From contig NZ_CP047020.1 in NCBI RefSeq assembly GCF_009796285.1, forward strand, positions 6,882,001-6,946,000: a stretch of DNA of 64,000 bases. The letters are read 5' to 3'. Position 1 is the first letter of the stretch; each line of letters begins with the position of its first letter. This document shows positions 17,273 to 28,212 of the stretch, piece by piece. A program made the position numbers and the translations under genes. The DNA is from Streptomyces broussonetiae (GTDB lineage: Bacteria; Actinomycetota; Actinomycetes; Streptomycetales; Streptomycetaceae). The notes under the pieces are model-generated. The model made no database searches, had not been told where the DNA came from, and worked only from the letters and a program-made list of their open reading frames with translations.

Positions 17273-19786
17273 GTGATCGAGGCCTTCGGACTGACCAGTA
17301 ATCCCCGCAAGGCGCACCGGCCCGCCGTGGACGACGTGTCCTTCGAAGCGCGTGCCGGACATGTCACTGCGCTCCAAGGAGGCGTCGGCGCGGGCAAGAC
17401 GACCGCGCTCAGACTGATGCTCGAACTCCAACAGGGGCATGGCATCACCTACTTCCGGGGGCGTCCCCTGCACCGGATCGCCCATCCGACGCGGGAAGTG
17501 GGCCTGCTCCTCGGCGACGTACCGGGACACCCGGCCCGCTCCGTCCGGGGGCATCTGCGCATGCTGTGCGCGGCCTCGGGTGTCCCGGCACGACGTGCCG
17601 ACGAGGTCCTCGAAGTGGTCGGCCTCGCCGGCCTGCGCGACGAGCGCCTCGGGGCGCTCTCGCGCGGCATGGACCGCCGCCTCGGTCTGGCCTGCGCCCT
17701 GTTGCCCGATCCGCACACGCTCGTCCTGGACGACCCCGCCGAGGGTCTGTCCACCGGTGAGGCGCAGTGGCTGCACGACATGCTGCGCGCCCACGCCGAG
17801 CAGGGTGGCACCGTGCTCTTCACCACGGCCGATCCCAAAGAGGCGGCGCGCGCGGCCGACCGTGTCGTCACCCTCGACGGCGGCCGGCTCAGGGCCGACC
17901 AGGATGCCGAGGACTTCGCCCGCACCCGGCTGCGCCCGCGCGTCGCCGTCCGCAGCCCCCACGCGGCGCGCCTCGCGGCCCTGCTCACCAAAGAGGCCCG
18001 GACCGCGCGCCGCTCCGTGCAGGTCGTACGGGAAGGCGGCAACCTCCTCTCGGTGTACGGCTCCACGACCGCCGACATCGGCGAGACGGCCTTCCGTAAC
18101 GGCATCCTGGTGCATCAACTCGCCGACGAGGTAGGCGACATGGTGCCGACTGCCGGTGCCGGGTCCGACAGCTCGTCGCAGGGGGCGGGCGAGGTTGCGG
18201 TGGACGAGTCCCGCGCGCGGTGCGCACCAGATGCCCCCGGCGCGTCGGTGACGCCGGGGCCGGAGACCTCGGCGCCCGACCTGCCGGCGGCGGAGTCGGG
18301 AACCTCGGCGTTCGACTCGTCGGCGCCGGCCATCGCGGCGTCCGACTCGCCTGGCCCGAGGAAGGCCGCCGTGTCCTTCGGTTTTTCGTCGAATGCGTCG
18401 AAGACCACGGCGTCGGGCGTCGTGGCAGAAGCACGGGGCGCCACGTCAGCGAACTTCCCGGTAGGGGAGGGCACGGCGGTGGATGGGCCGACGCCGGAGT
18501 CGGCAATCTCCGGTCGTTACTCGCGCGAGGATGCGCAGACCGTGTCTGCTCTCGCGGCGGGGGAGCGACGAGCACGGGCGGCCGACGGTGAACTGCCCAC
18601 GTTCGGGGAGGTGCCCTGCCTGCGGTCGGACGCCCTGGCGGAGATCGGTTGGCCGGGCGGTGCGCTCCCCGGAGCCGACGGAGCGGCACACGGTGTCGTG
18701 AGCCCGGGCCGCCAGGGCACGCCCGACGGAAGTGAAGGCGCGGTTCCCGCGGAGCTGCTCGCGGGAGCCGGTGCAGGCCGGACCGCCGACGTGACGGCCT
18801 CCCGCCCGTCGCAGGGCACGGTCGCGGCAGCCCGGGAGCTGCAGGCCGGCGGTGCGAGCAGCTCCGCGGCGGGCATCTCGGCGCTCCGCGCCCGCCTTCC
18901 CGGAGCCAGGAATCCCAGTATCCGCCGTCCGCGGACCGCTCGCGCCGACCAGCCCGCCGGCGTCCGCACCCTCGACGCCCTCTCCCCCCTCCCGCCCCCC
19001 ATCTCCGTCCGCCTCGCCCCCAGTCCCCTCCGCCCTCTGCGCTACGAGATCCGGCGCGCCACCGGAATCGGCGTCGGCTTTGTCACCTGCGGAGTCGTGC
19101 TGGCGCTGTCCGCACTCACCGCCGTGCTGCTGGCCCGGCTCGGCCACACTCCGCAGGAGCGGCTGTTCGCCGCGTGGCCGCGGGAACTGCCGCTGCCGCC
19201 CGCAGCGCTCGCGACAGGGCTGCTCGGCGCGCTGGCCTTCGGGGACGAGTTCCGCCACCCCGCCCTGGCGGTGGACCGCAGCACCGTGCCCCGGCGGCTG
19301 AGGCTGCTGACCGCGAAACTGTTCGTCTCCGGAGCCACCGCGGCGCTGCTCGCCTTCCTCGCCGTGGGCTGCGACGCCGAAGCTCTCTACATCGTCTACG
19401 GACGGGAGCTGACACGAGTTCCCGCGGACTGGCTTTCGCTGGGCGTGAGTTGGTTCGGACTCGTCGTGGGCTGCGCCTGGGCCGGTGTCCTGGCAGCCGG
19501 TGTCTTCCGGTCCACCACGGGCGGCCTGGCTGCCGTACTCGCCGTGCCCGTGGTCGTCGTCCCGCTCGTCCGCGCGGCGACACGGGGGCCCGCCCAGCGC
19601 TTGATGGCCGGGTTTCCGGAGCGGATGCGGGAGGCGTTCCTGCTGCAGTGGCCGTTCGGGGGCGACCGATATCTGCTCGCGCTGGCCCGGGTGGTCGCCC
19701 AACCGGTCGGCGGCGCACTGGCGTTGTCGCTGTCGGCGCTCCTGGGCGCGTATCTGTTCTCCATGCTGCGCACCCGGTTCCGGTGA
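17273..19786 (+). CDS. ABC transporter-like ATPase fused to a membrane domain, degenerate motifs
   Basis: 837 aa. The N-terminal about 220 residues are an ABC ATPase: Walker A is GGVGAGKT (36-43). The signature is LSRGM instead of LSGGQ, the Walker B is LVLDDP with Asp for the catalytic Glu, and the H-loop reads FTTADP with no switch histidine. Binding of ATP is likely; efficient hydrolysis is doubtful. Residues about 285-590 are a Ser/Ala/Gly/Pro-rich linker with no predicted fold. The last about 240 residues carry six hydrophobic segments starting GVGFVTCGVVLALSALTAVL. The N-terminal part resembles exporters of the ABC-2 type. GTG 17273 was chosen from family similarity (IEAFGLTSNPRK). It precedes whiH; the role is unknown. 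Confidence 0.78.
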   Translation: MIEAFGLTSNPRKAHRPAVDDVSFEARAGHVTALQGGVGAGKTTALRLMLELQQGHGITYFRGRPLHRIAHPTREVGLLLGDVPGHPARSVRGHLRMLCAASGVPARRADEVLEVVGLAGLRDERLGALSRGMDRRLGLACALLPDPHTLVLDDPAEGLSTGEAQWLHDMLRAHAEQGGTVLFTTADPKEAARAADRVVTLDGGRLRADQDAEDFARTRLRPRVAVRSPHAARLAALLTKEARTARRSVQVVREGGNLLSVYGSTTADIGETAFRNGILVHQLADEVGDMVPTAGAGSDSSSQGAGEVAVDESRARCAPDAPGASVTPGPETSAPDLPAAESGTSAFDSSAPAIAASDSPGPRKAAVSFGFSSNASKTTASGVVAEARGATSANFPVGEGTAVDGPTPESAISGRYSREDAQTVSALAAGERRARAADGELPTFGEVPCLRSDALAEIGWPGGALPGADGAAHGVVSPGRQGTPDGSEGAVPAELLAGAGAGRTADVTASRPSQGTVAAARELQAGGASSSAAGISALRARLPGARNPSIRRPRTARADQPAGVRTLDALSPLPPPISVRLAPSPLRPLRYEIRRATGIGVGFVTCGVVLALSALTAVLLARLGHTPQERLFAAWPRELPLPPAALATGLLGALAFGDEFRHPALAVDRSTVPRRLRLLTAKLFVSGATAALLAFLAVGCDAEALYIVYGRELTRVPADWLSLGVSWFGLVVGCAWAGVLAAGVFRSTTGGLAAVLAVPVVVVPLVRAATRGPAQRLMAGFPERMREAFLLQWPFGGDRYLLALARVVAQPVGGALALSLSALLGAYLFSMLRTRFR

Positions 19787-19830
19787 CGGCGTGCGTCCGC
19801 TTCCGATCCTGCCCTGCGCGCAACTCCCCG

Positions 19831-19855
19831 TAGAAAGCCCATTTCTTTCCGATAA
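19831..19855 (+). promoter_or_regulatory. Candidate WhiG (sigma-28 type) promoter of whiH
   Basis: TCCGATAA (19848-19855) matches the WhiG/FliA -10 consensus GCCGATAA at 7 of 8 positions. TAGAAAG (19831-19837) is a possible -35, but its spacing (13 bp from TAGA) is shorter than the usual 15-16. It lies 92 nt before the whiH start. whiH is an established direct WhiG target, which supports the assignment. Confidence 0.6.
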
Positions 19856-19947
19856 GGCGTCAATTGCGACGGCGTGAGCGATCACCCTTTCGTGTGCTTT
19901 TCACCAAAGACCTCAAGGGAGTTGGAGACGGCGCCGACAAAGGTTCC

Positions 19948-20835
19948 GTGAGTACCCTTGCGCACACCATGATGACCGCCGCCCGCTCCTCAGACTCCGG
20001 TCTGGCCGGCCCGGGCGAACTCGACCGCTACCCCTACTCCGAGGCCCCTGTGGCCGATCGGGTCGGAGCACCCTCCTGGGAGAGCGCCGACCCCGAACTG
20101 GGCCGTGTCGGCAGGCGTGCCGCGGGCAGCCGCGGACGCGGACTGCACGGCCAACTCGTCCAGCAGCTGGGGCAGATGATCGTCTCGGGCGACCTGGGCG
20201 CGGACCGCCCGCTGGTGCCCGAGGAGATCGGCCAGCGCTTCGAAGTCTCCCGCACCGTCGTCCGTGAGTCCCTTCGTGTCCTCGAGGCCAAGGGCCTGGT
20301 CAGCGCCCGCCCGAACGTCGGCACGCGCGTGCGTCCCGTCAGCGACTGGAACCTGCTCGACCCGGACATCATCGAGTGGCGGGCCTTCGGGCCGCAGCGT
20401 GACGACCAGCGTCGTGAGCTGAGCGAGCTGCGCTGGACCATCGAGCCGCTCGCCGCCCGCCTGGCCGCCGGACATGGCCGTGAAGAGGTGCAGCAGCGCC
20501 TCTCCGACATGGTAGAGATCATGAGCCACGCCATGGCGCAGGGCGACGCGCTGACCTATTCGCGCGCCGACAACGAGTTCCATGCACTGCTCATCCAGAT
20601 CGCCGGCAACCGCATGCTGGAGCACCTGTCCGGGATTGTCTCTGCGGCTCTCCAGGTGTCGGGCGGCCCGGTCACGGGATGCGACCGGCCGAACGAGACG
20701 TCCCTCGCGCAGCACGCACGCATCGTCGACGCCATCGGCACCGGCGACGGGGCGGCGGCGGAGGCGGCCATGCGCCAACTGCTCACCGTCCACCCCGAGG
20801 TCGAACGCGTGGTACCCGCCCCGCGCGAGCACTGA
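19948..20835 (+). CDS. whiH: Sporulation regulator WhiH (GntR/FadR family)
   Basis: A 295-aa DNA-binding protein needed for sporulation septation in aerial hyphae. After a Streptomyces-specific N-terminal region of about 60 residues comes a GntR winged helix (QLVQQLGQMIVSGDLGADRP, then EEIGQRFEVSRTVVRESLRV) and a FadR-type (FCD) ligand domain with the metal-binding pattern ending in AQHARIVDAIGTGDG. Identity rests on the family and on the position directly upstream of hrdB, as in other streptomycetes. GTG 19948 has an AAAGG ribosome site 6 nt upstream; ATG 19969 or 19972 are alternatives. A WhiG-type promoter lies upstream and a strong terminator follows. Confidence 0.9.
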   Translation: MSTLAHTMMTAARSSDSGLAGPGELDRYPYSEAPVADRVGAPSWESADPELGRVGRRAAGSRGRGLHGQLVQQLGQMIVSGDLGADRPLVPEEIGQRFEVSRTVVRESLRVLEAKGLVSARPNVGTRVRPVSDWNLLDPDIIEWRAFGPQRDDQRRELSELRWTIEPLAARLAAGHGREEVQQRLSDMVEIMSHAMAQGDALTYSRADNEFHALLIQIAGNRMLEHLSGIVSAALQVSGGPVTGCDRPNETSLAQHARIVDAIGTGDGAAAEAAMRQLLTVHPEVERVVPAPREH

Positions 20836-20926
20836 CCTCAGCGACGAAGGCGGTGGGGTCGCCGGTGTGCGGCGTCAGCGTGGTTCTCGTGGTTCTCGTG
20901 TCGACGCCGGGCTCGGGTACCGGCCG

Positions 20927-20972
20927 CCGCCGGACCCCGCCGGATCCTGTGCGGATCGGCGGGGTCCGGCGG
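20927..20972 (+). terminator. Terminator hairpin of whiH
   Basis: A long stem pairs 20927-20947 with 20953-20972 (20-21 nt arms, one bulged C, TGTGC loop), about 90 nt after the whiH stop. It separates whiH from the hrdB leader. Confidence 0.85.
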
Positions 20973-21104
20973 TGCGACGGGCCACCGTAGCCTCGTTGGC
21001 GTCTGTCGGCGAGGGCATGGGTGATCTCCTCTGTCCGTGTCTGACCGTTTTTGACCGCTTACGGGGTGTGACTCGGGCCACGCAGATTGGGCGTAACGCT
21101 CGTG

Positions 21105-21130
21105 GGAACAGCGCGATGACCTAAGAGGTG
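21105..21130 (+). promoter_or_regulatory. Possible SigR-like promoter of hrdB
   Basis: GGAAC (21105-21109), 18 bp, then GTG (21128-21130) resembles the SigR pattern GGAAT-N18-GTT. A SigR-dependent hrdB promoter is known in S. coelicolor. A second GGAAT lies at about 21148 without a matching -10. The hrdB start is about 150 nt downstream, so there is a long leader. Confidence 0.3.
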
Positions 21131-21282
21131 ACAGCCGCGGAAGGAATACGGACGCCATGACAGGCGCTGTGCATCTTCCCGGCCCCCGCCCGCGCCGTCG
21201 GCCCATCCCCAGGCCGGTGGTCGGCTCCTGTCCGCAGTGGACGGTGCCGGAAGCCGTTTTCCAACGTTCCGAGAGGTTGTTC

Positions 21283-22824
21283 GTGTCGGCCAGCACATCC
21301 CGTACGCTCCCGCCGGAGATCGCCGAGTCCGTCTCTGTCATGGCGCTCATTGAGCGGGGAAAGGCTGAGGGGCAGATCGCCGGCGACGATGTGCGTCGGG
21401 CCTTCGAAGCTGACCAGATTCCGGCCACTCAGTGGAAGAACGTACTGCGCAGCCTCAACCAGATTCTTGAGGAAGAGGGTGTGACGCTGATGGTCAGTGC
21501 CGCAGAGCCCAAGCGCACCCGCAAGAGCGTCGCAGCGAAGAGCCCGGCCAAGCGCACCGCCACCAAGACGGTTGCGGCGAAGACGGTGACGACCAGGAAG
21601 GCCACCGCCACCACGGCCGCCCCCGCGGCGCCTGCTGCCCAGGTCGCAGCCGATTCCGCAGAGGAAGCCGCACCCGCCAAGAAGGTCGCCGCCAAGAAGA
21701 CGACTGCCAAGAAGGCGGTCGCCAAGAAGGCCGTCGCGAAGAAGGCGGCCGCCAAGAAGACCACGGCCAAGAAGGACGACGTCGAGCTTCTCGAGGACGA
21801 GGTTCTCGAGGACACCAAGGTCGCCGACGAGCCCGAGGGTGCCGAGAGCGCCGGCTTCGTCCTGTCCGACGAGGACGAGGACGACGCGCCCGCGCAGCAG
21901 GTCGCTGCGGCCGGCGCCACTGCCGACCCGGTCAAGGACTACCTGAAGCAGATCGGCAAGGTTCCCCTGCTCAACGCCGAGCAGGAGGTCGAGCTGGCCA
22001 AGCGCATCGAGGCGGGTCTGTTCGCCGAGGACAAGCTGGCCAACGCCGACAAGCTCGCGCCGAAGCTCAAGCGCGAGCTGGAGATCATCGCCGAGGACGG
22101 TCGCCGCGCCAAGAACCACCTCCTGGAGGCCAACCTCCGTCTGGTGGTCTCCCTGGCCAAGCGCTACACCGGCCGCGGCATGCTCTTCCTGGACCTCATC
22201 CAGGAGGGCAACCTCGGTCTGATCCGCGCCGTCGAGAAGTTCGACTACACCAAGGGCTACAAGTTCTCCACGTACGCCACCTGGTGGATCCGTCAGGCCA
22301 TCACTCGCGCCATGGCCGACCAGGCCCGCACCATCCGTATCCCGGTGCACATGGTCGAGGTCATCAACAAACTCGCGCGCGTGCAGCGCCAGATGCTCCA
22401 GGACCTGGGCCGCGAGCCCACCCCGGAGGAGCTGGCCAAGGAGCTCGACATGACCCCGGAGAAGGTCATCGAGGTCCAGAAGTACGGCCGCGAGCCCATC
22501 TCGCTGCACACCCCGCTGGGCGAGGACGGCGACAGCGAGTTCGGTGACCTCATCGAGGACTCCGAGGCCGTCGTCCCCGCCGACGCCGTCAGCTTCACGC
22601 TCCTGCAGGAGCAGCTGCACTCCGTTCTGGACACCCTGTCCGAGCGCGAGGCCGGCGTCGTCTCCATGCGGTTCGGCCTCACCGACGGTCAGCCGAAGAC
22701 CCTCGACGAGATCGGCAAGGTGTACGGCGTGACGCGTGAGCGCATCCGCCAGATCGAGTCCAAGACCATGTCGAAGCTGCGCCACCCGTCGCGTTCGCAG
22801 GTGCTGCGCGACTACCTCGACTAG
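21283..22824 (+). CDS. hrdB: Principal RNA polymerase sigma factor HrdB
   Basis: A 513-aa sigma-70 factor that directs most vegetative transcription. The N-terminus (VSASTSRTLPPEIAESVSVM) matches known HrdB proteins. Residues about 75-175 form a Lys/Ala-rich segment with repeated AAKKTTAKK-like units and an acidic stretch. Region 1.2 (DPVKDYLKQIGKVPLL) is followed by region 2 (EGNLGLIRAVEKFDYTKGYK, STYATWWIRQAI) and region 4 with its helix-turn-helix (LDEIGKVYGVTRERIRQIES). GTG 21283 has GAGAGG 6 nt upstream; longer in-frame starts (ATG 21157) would add non-conserved residues. It has a long leader after the whiH terminator and a terminator of its own. Confidence 0.97.
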   Translation: MSASTSRTLPPEIAESVSVMALIERGKAEGQIAGDDVRRAFEADQIPATQWKNVLRSLNQILEEEGVTLMVSAAEPKRTRKSVAAKSPAKRTATKTVAAKTVTTRKATATTAAPAAPAAQVAADSAEEAAPAKKVAAKKTTAKKAVAKKAVAKKAAAKKTTAKKDDVELLEDEVLEDTKVADEPEGAESAGFVLSDEDEDDAPAQQVAAAGATADPVKDYLKQIGKVPLLNAEQEVELAKRIEAGLFAEDKLANADKLAPKLKRELEIIAEDGRRAKNHLLEANLRLVVSLAKRYTGRGMLFLDLIQEGNLGLIRAVEKFDYTKGYKFSTYATWWIRQAITRAMADQARTIRIPVHMVEVINKLARVQRQMLQDLGREPTPEELAKELDMTPEKVIEVQKYGREPISLHTPLGEDGDSEFGDLIEDSEAVVPADAVSFTLLQEQLHSVLDTLSEREAGVVSMRFGLTDGQPKTLDEIGKVYGVTRERIRQIESKTMSKLRHPSRSQVLRDYLD

Positions 22825-22845
22825 GTCGCATCCGTACGACACCGA

Positions 22846-22878
22846 AAGGCCCGGTTCCCCGCGCGGGAGCCGGGCCTT
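22846..22878 (+). terminator. Intrinsic terminator of hrdB
   Basis: AAGGCCCGG (22846-22854) pairs with CCGGGCCTT (22870-22878), extended by TTCCC/GGGA(G) pairing, 21 nt after the stop codon and followed by TCG. Confidence 0.85.
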
Positions 22879-22947
22879 CGGGCTGCGCGCAGCCGCAAGG
22901 TGGATCACTCTGGGTTCTCCGGCACCACCCGAGAGTGAGGATCCGCC

Positions 22948-23808
22948 ATGCTCCGTTCCGTTGCCCGGGCGCTGATCCGGCCGCTGGTCCTGGCGGCCGC
23001 CACGTCCGCCATACCCCTGGCCAGCACGGCCCCCGTGGCCGCCGACAGCGTGGTGGTCGGGGGGTTTCCGATAGACGTCTCACAGGCTCCGTGGACGGTC
23101 GCGCTGTCGAGCCGTGACCGGTTCGGGGGTACGCGGGCGGGGCAGTTCTGCGGCGGTGTGGCGATCGCGCGGACCACCGTCCTCACCGCGGCCCACTGCC
23201 TGGCCGAGGACGTCCTCGGGTCTCCACCCAACCGGGTGCGCGACTTCAGGGTCATCGCGGGCCGTACGGACCTGCTGGCGGACCGGGGCGAGGAGGTCGC
23301 CGTACGGGACGTCCGGATCAACCCGGGGTACGACAGCGGGACCAACGCCGGCGACTTCGCCGTTCTCACGCTCGCCGAGCCGCTGCCGCGGAGCGCGGTC
23401 GTCGCCATGGCTGACGCGGGCGACCCGGCCTACACGCCGGGCACCCAGGCCCTGGTCTCGGGATGGGGTGACACGACCGGAGACGGTGCCTATACGCGTC
23501 GTCTGCACGCCGCACACGTGCGCGTGCTGCCGGACGACCTGTGCGCACGCGCCTACCCGGGCGGTCCCGACGGCACCTACCGGGCGGGCAGCATGCTCTG
23601 TGCCGGAGAGGCGGCCGGCGGCCCGGACGCGTGCCAGGGTGACAGTGGTGGCCCGCTGGTGGCAGCGGGGCGGCTGATCGGGCTCGTGTCATGGGGAGGC
23701 GGCTGCGGCAGGGCCGGGAACCCAGGGGTCTACACGCGCGTCTCCGAGATCGTGCGCACGCTGGATGCGGCCCCGGGCGGCCAGAAGCGCTCCCACGGGA
23801 CCCACTGA
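22948..23808 (+). CDS. Secreted trypsin-like serine protease (S1)
   Basis: 286 aa with a secretion signal (MLRSVARALIRPLVLAAATS, cleavage probably after ASTAPVAA near residue 32). The mature enzyme starts near VVGG, as in activated trypsins. The catalytic triad is His83 (LTAAHC), Asp136 (NAGDFAVL) and Ser233 (CQGDSGGPL). Asp227, six residues before the serine, occupies the S1 pocket position, so cleavage after Arg or Lys is expected. Cysteines flank the histidine and serine as in family disulfides. ATG 22948 has a GAGGA ribosome site. It is monocistronic between two terminators and probably degrades extracellular protein or processes secreted proteins. Confidence 0.93.
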   Translation: MLRSVARALIRPLVLAAATSAIPLASTAPVAADSVVVGGFPIDVSQAPWTVALSSRDRFGGTRAGQFCGGVAIARTTVLTAAHCLAEDVLGSPPNRVRDFRVIAGRTDLLADRGEEVAVRDVRINPGYDSGTNAGDFAVLTLAEPLPRSAVVAMADAGDPAYTPGTQALVSGWGDTTGDGAYTRRLHAAHVRVLPDDLCARAYPGGPDGTYRAGSMLCAGEAAGGPDACQGDSGGPLVAAGRLIGLVSWGGGCGRAGNPGVYTRVSEIVRTLDAAPGGQKRSHGTH

Positions 23809-23828
23809 GGGCCTGACAGCGGGTACGC

Positions 23829-23869
23829 GTACGGGCGGCCGCTCCCGAACCGGGAGCGGCCGCCCGTAC
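23829..23869. terminator. Bidirectional terminator after the protease gene
   Basis: A perfect 19-bp inverted repeat (23829-23847 with 23851-23869) and a 3-nt AAC loop, between the protease gene and the convergent DUF7455 gene. Confidence 0.92.
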
Positions 23870-23909
23870 ACCGGCCTGTGCCGGGGCTGGCTCGTCGTGT
23901 GTGCGAGAT

Positions 23910-24140
23910 TCAGCGTTCTTCGTCGGAAGTGGTGTTGGGAACGGACGTCAGCCGCTCCGTCTCGTCCTGTATTTCAGCGGCGATCTTCTTGAGTTCCGGC
24001 TCGAACTTGCGACCGTGGTGGGCGCAGAAGAGCAGTTCTCCGCCGCTAAGCAGGACGACGCGCAGGTATGCCTGGGCGCCGCAGCGGTCGCAGCGATCGG
24101 CGGCCGTCAGGGGGCTCGCGGGGGTCAGAACAGTAGTCAC
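23910..24140 (-). CDS. Small DUF7455 zinc-ribbon-like protein
   Basis: A 76-aa actinobacterial protein of the DUF7455 group. A two-part metal site is visible: CDRCGAQA at residues 17-24 and FCAHHGRKF at about 38-46, giving three cysteines and two histidines. The rest is a charged helix ending in TTSDEER. No function is established. The GTG start at 24140 has a good ribosome site (AGAAGAGG). It is often found next to hrdB and parE in streptomycetes; here it diverges from parE. Confidence 0.82.
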   Translation of the reverse strand: MTTVLTPASPLTAADRCDRCGAQAYLRVVLLSGGELLFCAHHGRKFEPELKKIAAEIQDETERLTSVPNTTSDEER

Positions 24141-24577
24141 GTCGCCTCTTCTCTAGCTCGACGAGCTGTCGTACCAGGGTCAACATCCAACCAGCCCGAA
24201 AACGTTCCCGCTCGTGGCTTTTCCTCGAAAAATCTTCCGGGGCGGCTGTTTGCTGCCGGTTGGCGGCGAATGTGCCGTAGTGCGTGTTTTGTGTGCTTAC
24301 GGTTTCGCGCAGTGTTGTGTCTAGGTCCTCCCGGCCGGGTTGCCGGTTGTTCATGAGGACGTGCCCGGAGCCTAAATGGTTCATGCCTCCAATGGAACGT
24401 GATGTGTGCTTCACTCCATCGAGGGATCGAACATGCATGCGAACCTGGACTAGTCTGAGTTTGTGACGAGGGTGGCGTTACACCGGCTCTACCAGGCCTC
24501 GGTACCCTCTGAGCGGCGACCGAAGCCGCCCCCTTACCCAACAGGGGTCAACTGAAATTCAGCGAGGAGCGAACCGC
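24141..24577. other. Divergent promoter region of the DUF7455 gene and parE
   Basis: 437 bp without a convincing gene. It is less G+C rich than its surroundings. A possible parE promoter is TAGTCT (24451-24456) with TCGAAC 18 bp upstream (24427-24432), which would give a leader of about 115 nt. On the other strand TTGACC occurs near 24180 upstream of the DUF7455 gene. Both are weak calls. Confidence 0.35.
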
Positions 24578-26701
<2,124 letters not shown>

Positions 26702-27690
26702 CCGCTGCGGCGGGCTTCGGCCGGCCGGCGGTTCGCCCCGGTCGCGGCTGGCCGGGTTTGCCCGCGGGAAGGGGTGCGCCGGGCCCGGCAGACTTGGTTC
26801 GGTCGGCGGGGCGACGGCCGGCCCAGCGCGCCGGGCTCGGTTCGGCGCGAGTGCGGTACGGTCGCGATGGGATGCGCGTTCGGGCCGGCAGCGGCATCGG
26901 TGCGGACCGGGTCCGACAGGGGCGAGGGGACGGGGACCCAGGCCGATGGTGGTCGCCGGGTACGGACCTTGACCGACCGTGGTCGTAGGGCGCCTGACCA
27001 GGCCGGCGGGGGCGATCCGCAGCCCATCCGGGCGGACGGTGACGAGGGCGGTGCACGTCTGCGTGGCTGCCGTTGCGCCGGTCACCGGTGGGCGTCGGAG
27101 TGTCCGGGTAGGCCAGGACCTCAGCTGCCCTGAACCGGCCGTTGCTGCACCCGCCCCGGCTGGTCGGCGTTACGCCAGCCCAGGCAGGGAGACTGGGGGT
27201 GTTGGTTTCCTGAGGTGGTCGGCCGTCTGACCGGCCTCAGCCGATCGCCACCCCAGCCGATCGCAGCCGCAGCGCTCGGCTGCTCGGCGTCCTACGCCTA
27301 CGACAGGTCGTCGTTCAGGCAGGTCGTCGCCGTCCAGGCGTGTCCGTCGCCGCTCCCAGCGACCTCTGCCGCTCCGAGCAGGGTTTGGCTTTTCGCCCCG
27401 CGCCCGCGCCCGCGCTTGCGGCTCGGGCCCGGGCCCGCGACTGGGCCTGGGCCCGGACTCGCTGAGCGTCCCACTGTGGTCCGGCGCCCCTCCCGCGCCC
27501 CCATGGCCTCAGGCCCCCGCGTCCCCGCGCCCGGCGTCTACACCCGTGGGTGGAGACGAGCAGCTCGAGGTTTCCACCCGTGATCCACCTCCGCTCCGAT
27601 CTCCGGACCTGGGAATTTCCGTAGCTTCGAAGTGTCGGCAGCGCCTGCTCCGGCACCACCTTCTCGCTCTTCTCGCTCACGGAGGCTCTG
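26702..27690. other. About 1 kb of low-complexity, apparently non-coding DNA
   Basis: No frame has both a sensible translation and strong third-position bias. There are local repeats: CAGCCGATCGC twice (about 27238 and 27255), CAGGTCGTCG twice (27304 and 27320), and a run of GCGCCC/GGGCCC units around 27397-27462. The last 100 bp probably contain the promoter of the DUF1453 operon. This could be decayed sequence; nothing more specific can be said. Confidence 0.4.
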
Positions 27691-28212
27691 ATGTCCGGGC
27701 TCGTCAACGCGCTGGTGATCGTGGCCGTCGCCGCCATAGTGATAGCGCGGCAGTTCCGTGCCCGCGCGATCAACACTGACCGGCGCTGGTGGCTGCTGCC
27801 CGTGATCCTTGCTGTTGTCGCGCTGCGCGAGCCCGGCATTCTCGACGCCCACCACCGCGCCGAGTCCGCCGTACTGCTCGTGGTGGAGCTGCTCATCGGT
27901 CTTGCCATGGGTGCCGGCTGGGCCTGGACGACCCGCATCTGGACGGCTCAGGACGGTGTTGTGTGGACCAAGAGCACCAAGGCGAGCGGCGCCGTATGGG
28001 TCGTGGGCATAGCCCTGCGGATCGGGCTCTTCGCTCTTGGACGCGGGCTCGGCCTGCACCAGGACAGCGCTGCCCTCATGCTCGGCTTCGCTGGCACCCT
28101 GCTGGTCCGCGGCGGCATCCTCGTCTGGCGGGCCCAGTCTCTCGGCACCGCGAACCGTCCTGCCCCGGCGTACGGTGACGGCATGCGGTCGGCTCGGAAG
28201 GAGCGCGTGTGA
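27691..28212 (+). CDS. DUF1453 (CcdC-like) membrane protein
   Basis: A 173-aa integral membrane protein with four to five hydrophobic segments (LVNALVIVAVAAIVIA, RWWLLPVILAVVAL, SAVLLVVELLIGLAMGAGWA, GAVWVVGIALRIGLFALG, ALMLGFAGTLLVRGGI). Residues such as RARAIN near the N-terminus and TRIWTAQDGVVWTK in the middle match the DUF1453 group. Function is unknown. ATG 27691 has GGAGG 6 nt upstream. Its stop overlaps the start of the histidine kinase (GTGA), so it is translationally coupled to the two-component system and may be a sensory accessory. Confidence 0.82.
   Translation: MSGLVNALVIVAVAAIVIARQFRARAINTDRRWWLLPVILAVVALREPGILDAHHRAESAVLLVVELLIGLAMGAGWAWTTRIWTAQDGVVWTKSTKASGAVWVVGIALRIGLFALGRGLGLHQDSAALMLGFAGTLLVRGGILVWRAQSLGTANRPAPAYGDGMRSARKERV

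Noticed and set aside
21121..22908. 595-codon minus-strand frame opposite hrdB
   Set aside because: Leu/Gly-rich antisense of the HrdB coding sequence.
24427..24445. LexA (SOS) box upstream of parE
   Set aside because: GAAC occurs twice but as a direct, not inverted, repeat, so it does not match GAAC-N4-GTTC.
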